Source: Fusarium oxysporum f. sp. lycopersici 4287
Taxonomy: Eukaryota > Ascomycota > Sordariomycetes > Hypocreales > Nectriaceae
Assembly (NCBI RefSeq): GCF_000149955.1
Contig: NC_030995.1
Span: 1,178,001 to 1,242,000, forward strand
Direction: 5' to 3'
Length of the DNA: 64,000 nt
A program made the translations under genes and the position numbers. Position 1 is the stretch's first letter. Each line of letters begins with the position of its first letter. The notes under the pieces are model-generated. The model did no database searches. It was not told the origin of the DNA and saw nothing but the letters and a program-made list of their open reading frames with translations. Positions 63,987-64,000 of this stretch are shown here, piece after piece.

Positions 63987-64000
63987 CTACTAGCGAAATG

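Overview
The window looks like nuclear DNA of a filamentous ascomycete, most likely a Sordariomycete close to Fusarium (inference). It has dense genes alternating between strands. Introns are short (48-140 nt) with GTRAGT-type donors, CTRAY-type branch points and YAG acceptors. There is a solitary Neurospora/Fusarium-type 5S rRNA gene, a Zn2Cys6 regulator, and a series of single-copy housekeeping genes that match fungal families end to end. I count 30 protein-coding genes, one cut by the right edge and one with an unresolved 5' end at the left edge, plus one 5S rRNA gene. I see no transposon, CRISPR array, backbone secondary-metabolite gene or prokaryotic-type operon.

Layout: 1-17.5 kb carries RNA and transcription housekeeping (MTR3 exosome subunit, a membrane-anchored Asi-type RING ligase, SEN34, ELP4, RPB8), then a Nudix hydrolase, a Hikeshi/OPI10 protein, the Golgi apyrase YND1, an orphan gene and a meiotic HEI10-like RING protein. 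17.9-18.8 kb holds a short Zn2Cys6 regulator with no visible effector domain. Upstream of it lie 4.6 kb without genes, rich in simple repeats, ending at the 5S rRNA gene (23.42-23.54 kb). 23.9-46.4 kb holds ULA1, a 14-TM MFS transporter, TRS85, BUD13/CWC26, TFG1, a terminal nucleotidyltransferase with a very large insertion, an Asteroid/XPG-like protein, a PRPP synthetase with a non-homologous insertion, and a YMR226C-type dehydrogenase. 47.9-63.1 kb holds CHM7, the divergent pair RAD18 / Pol delta third subunit, an aminotransferase, a GH125 mannosidase, ESA1, REX4, RNH203 and a second short-chain dehydrogenase. The right edge cuts a phosphoribosylamine-glycine ligase whose C-terminus is not followed by the AIR-synthetase domain usual in fungi.

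Functional themes: nothing here is a single pathway cluster, but two subsets stand out. Genome maintenance genes (RAD18, Pol delta subunit, RNH203, HEI10, ASTE1-like, ESA1) sit within the window, and ACGCGT (MluI cell-cycle box) sites lie in the RAD18/Pol delta divergent promoter and 39 bp upstream of RNH203. RNA processing genes (MTR3, SEN34, BUD13, REX4, TUTase) form the second subset. The most doubtful piece of sequence is 52.70-52.88 kb, where the Pol delta subunit gene loses its reading frame and an expected conserved block. I found no convincing entirely new multi-gene system. The best leads are the unusual architecture of the nucleotidyltransferase, the effector-less zinc-cluster regulator with its repeat-rich upstream desert, and the altered Pol delta subunit. 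All exon coordinates were worked out by hand from splice signals and reading-frame agreement; no alignment or search was run.
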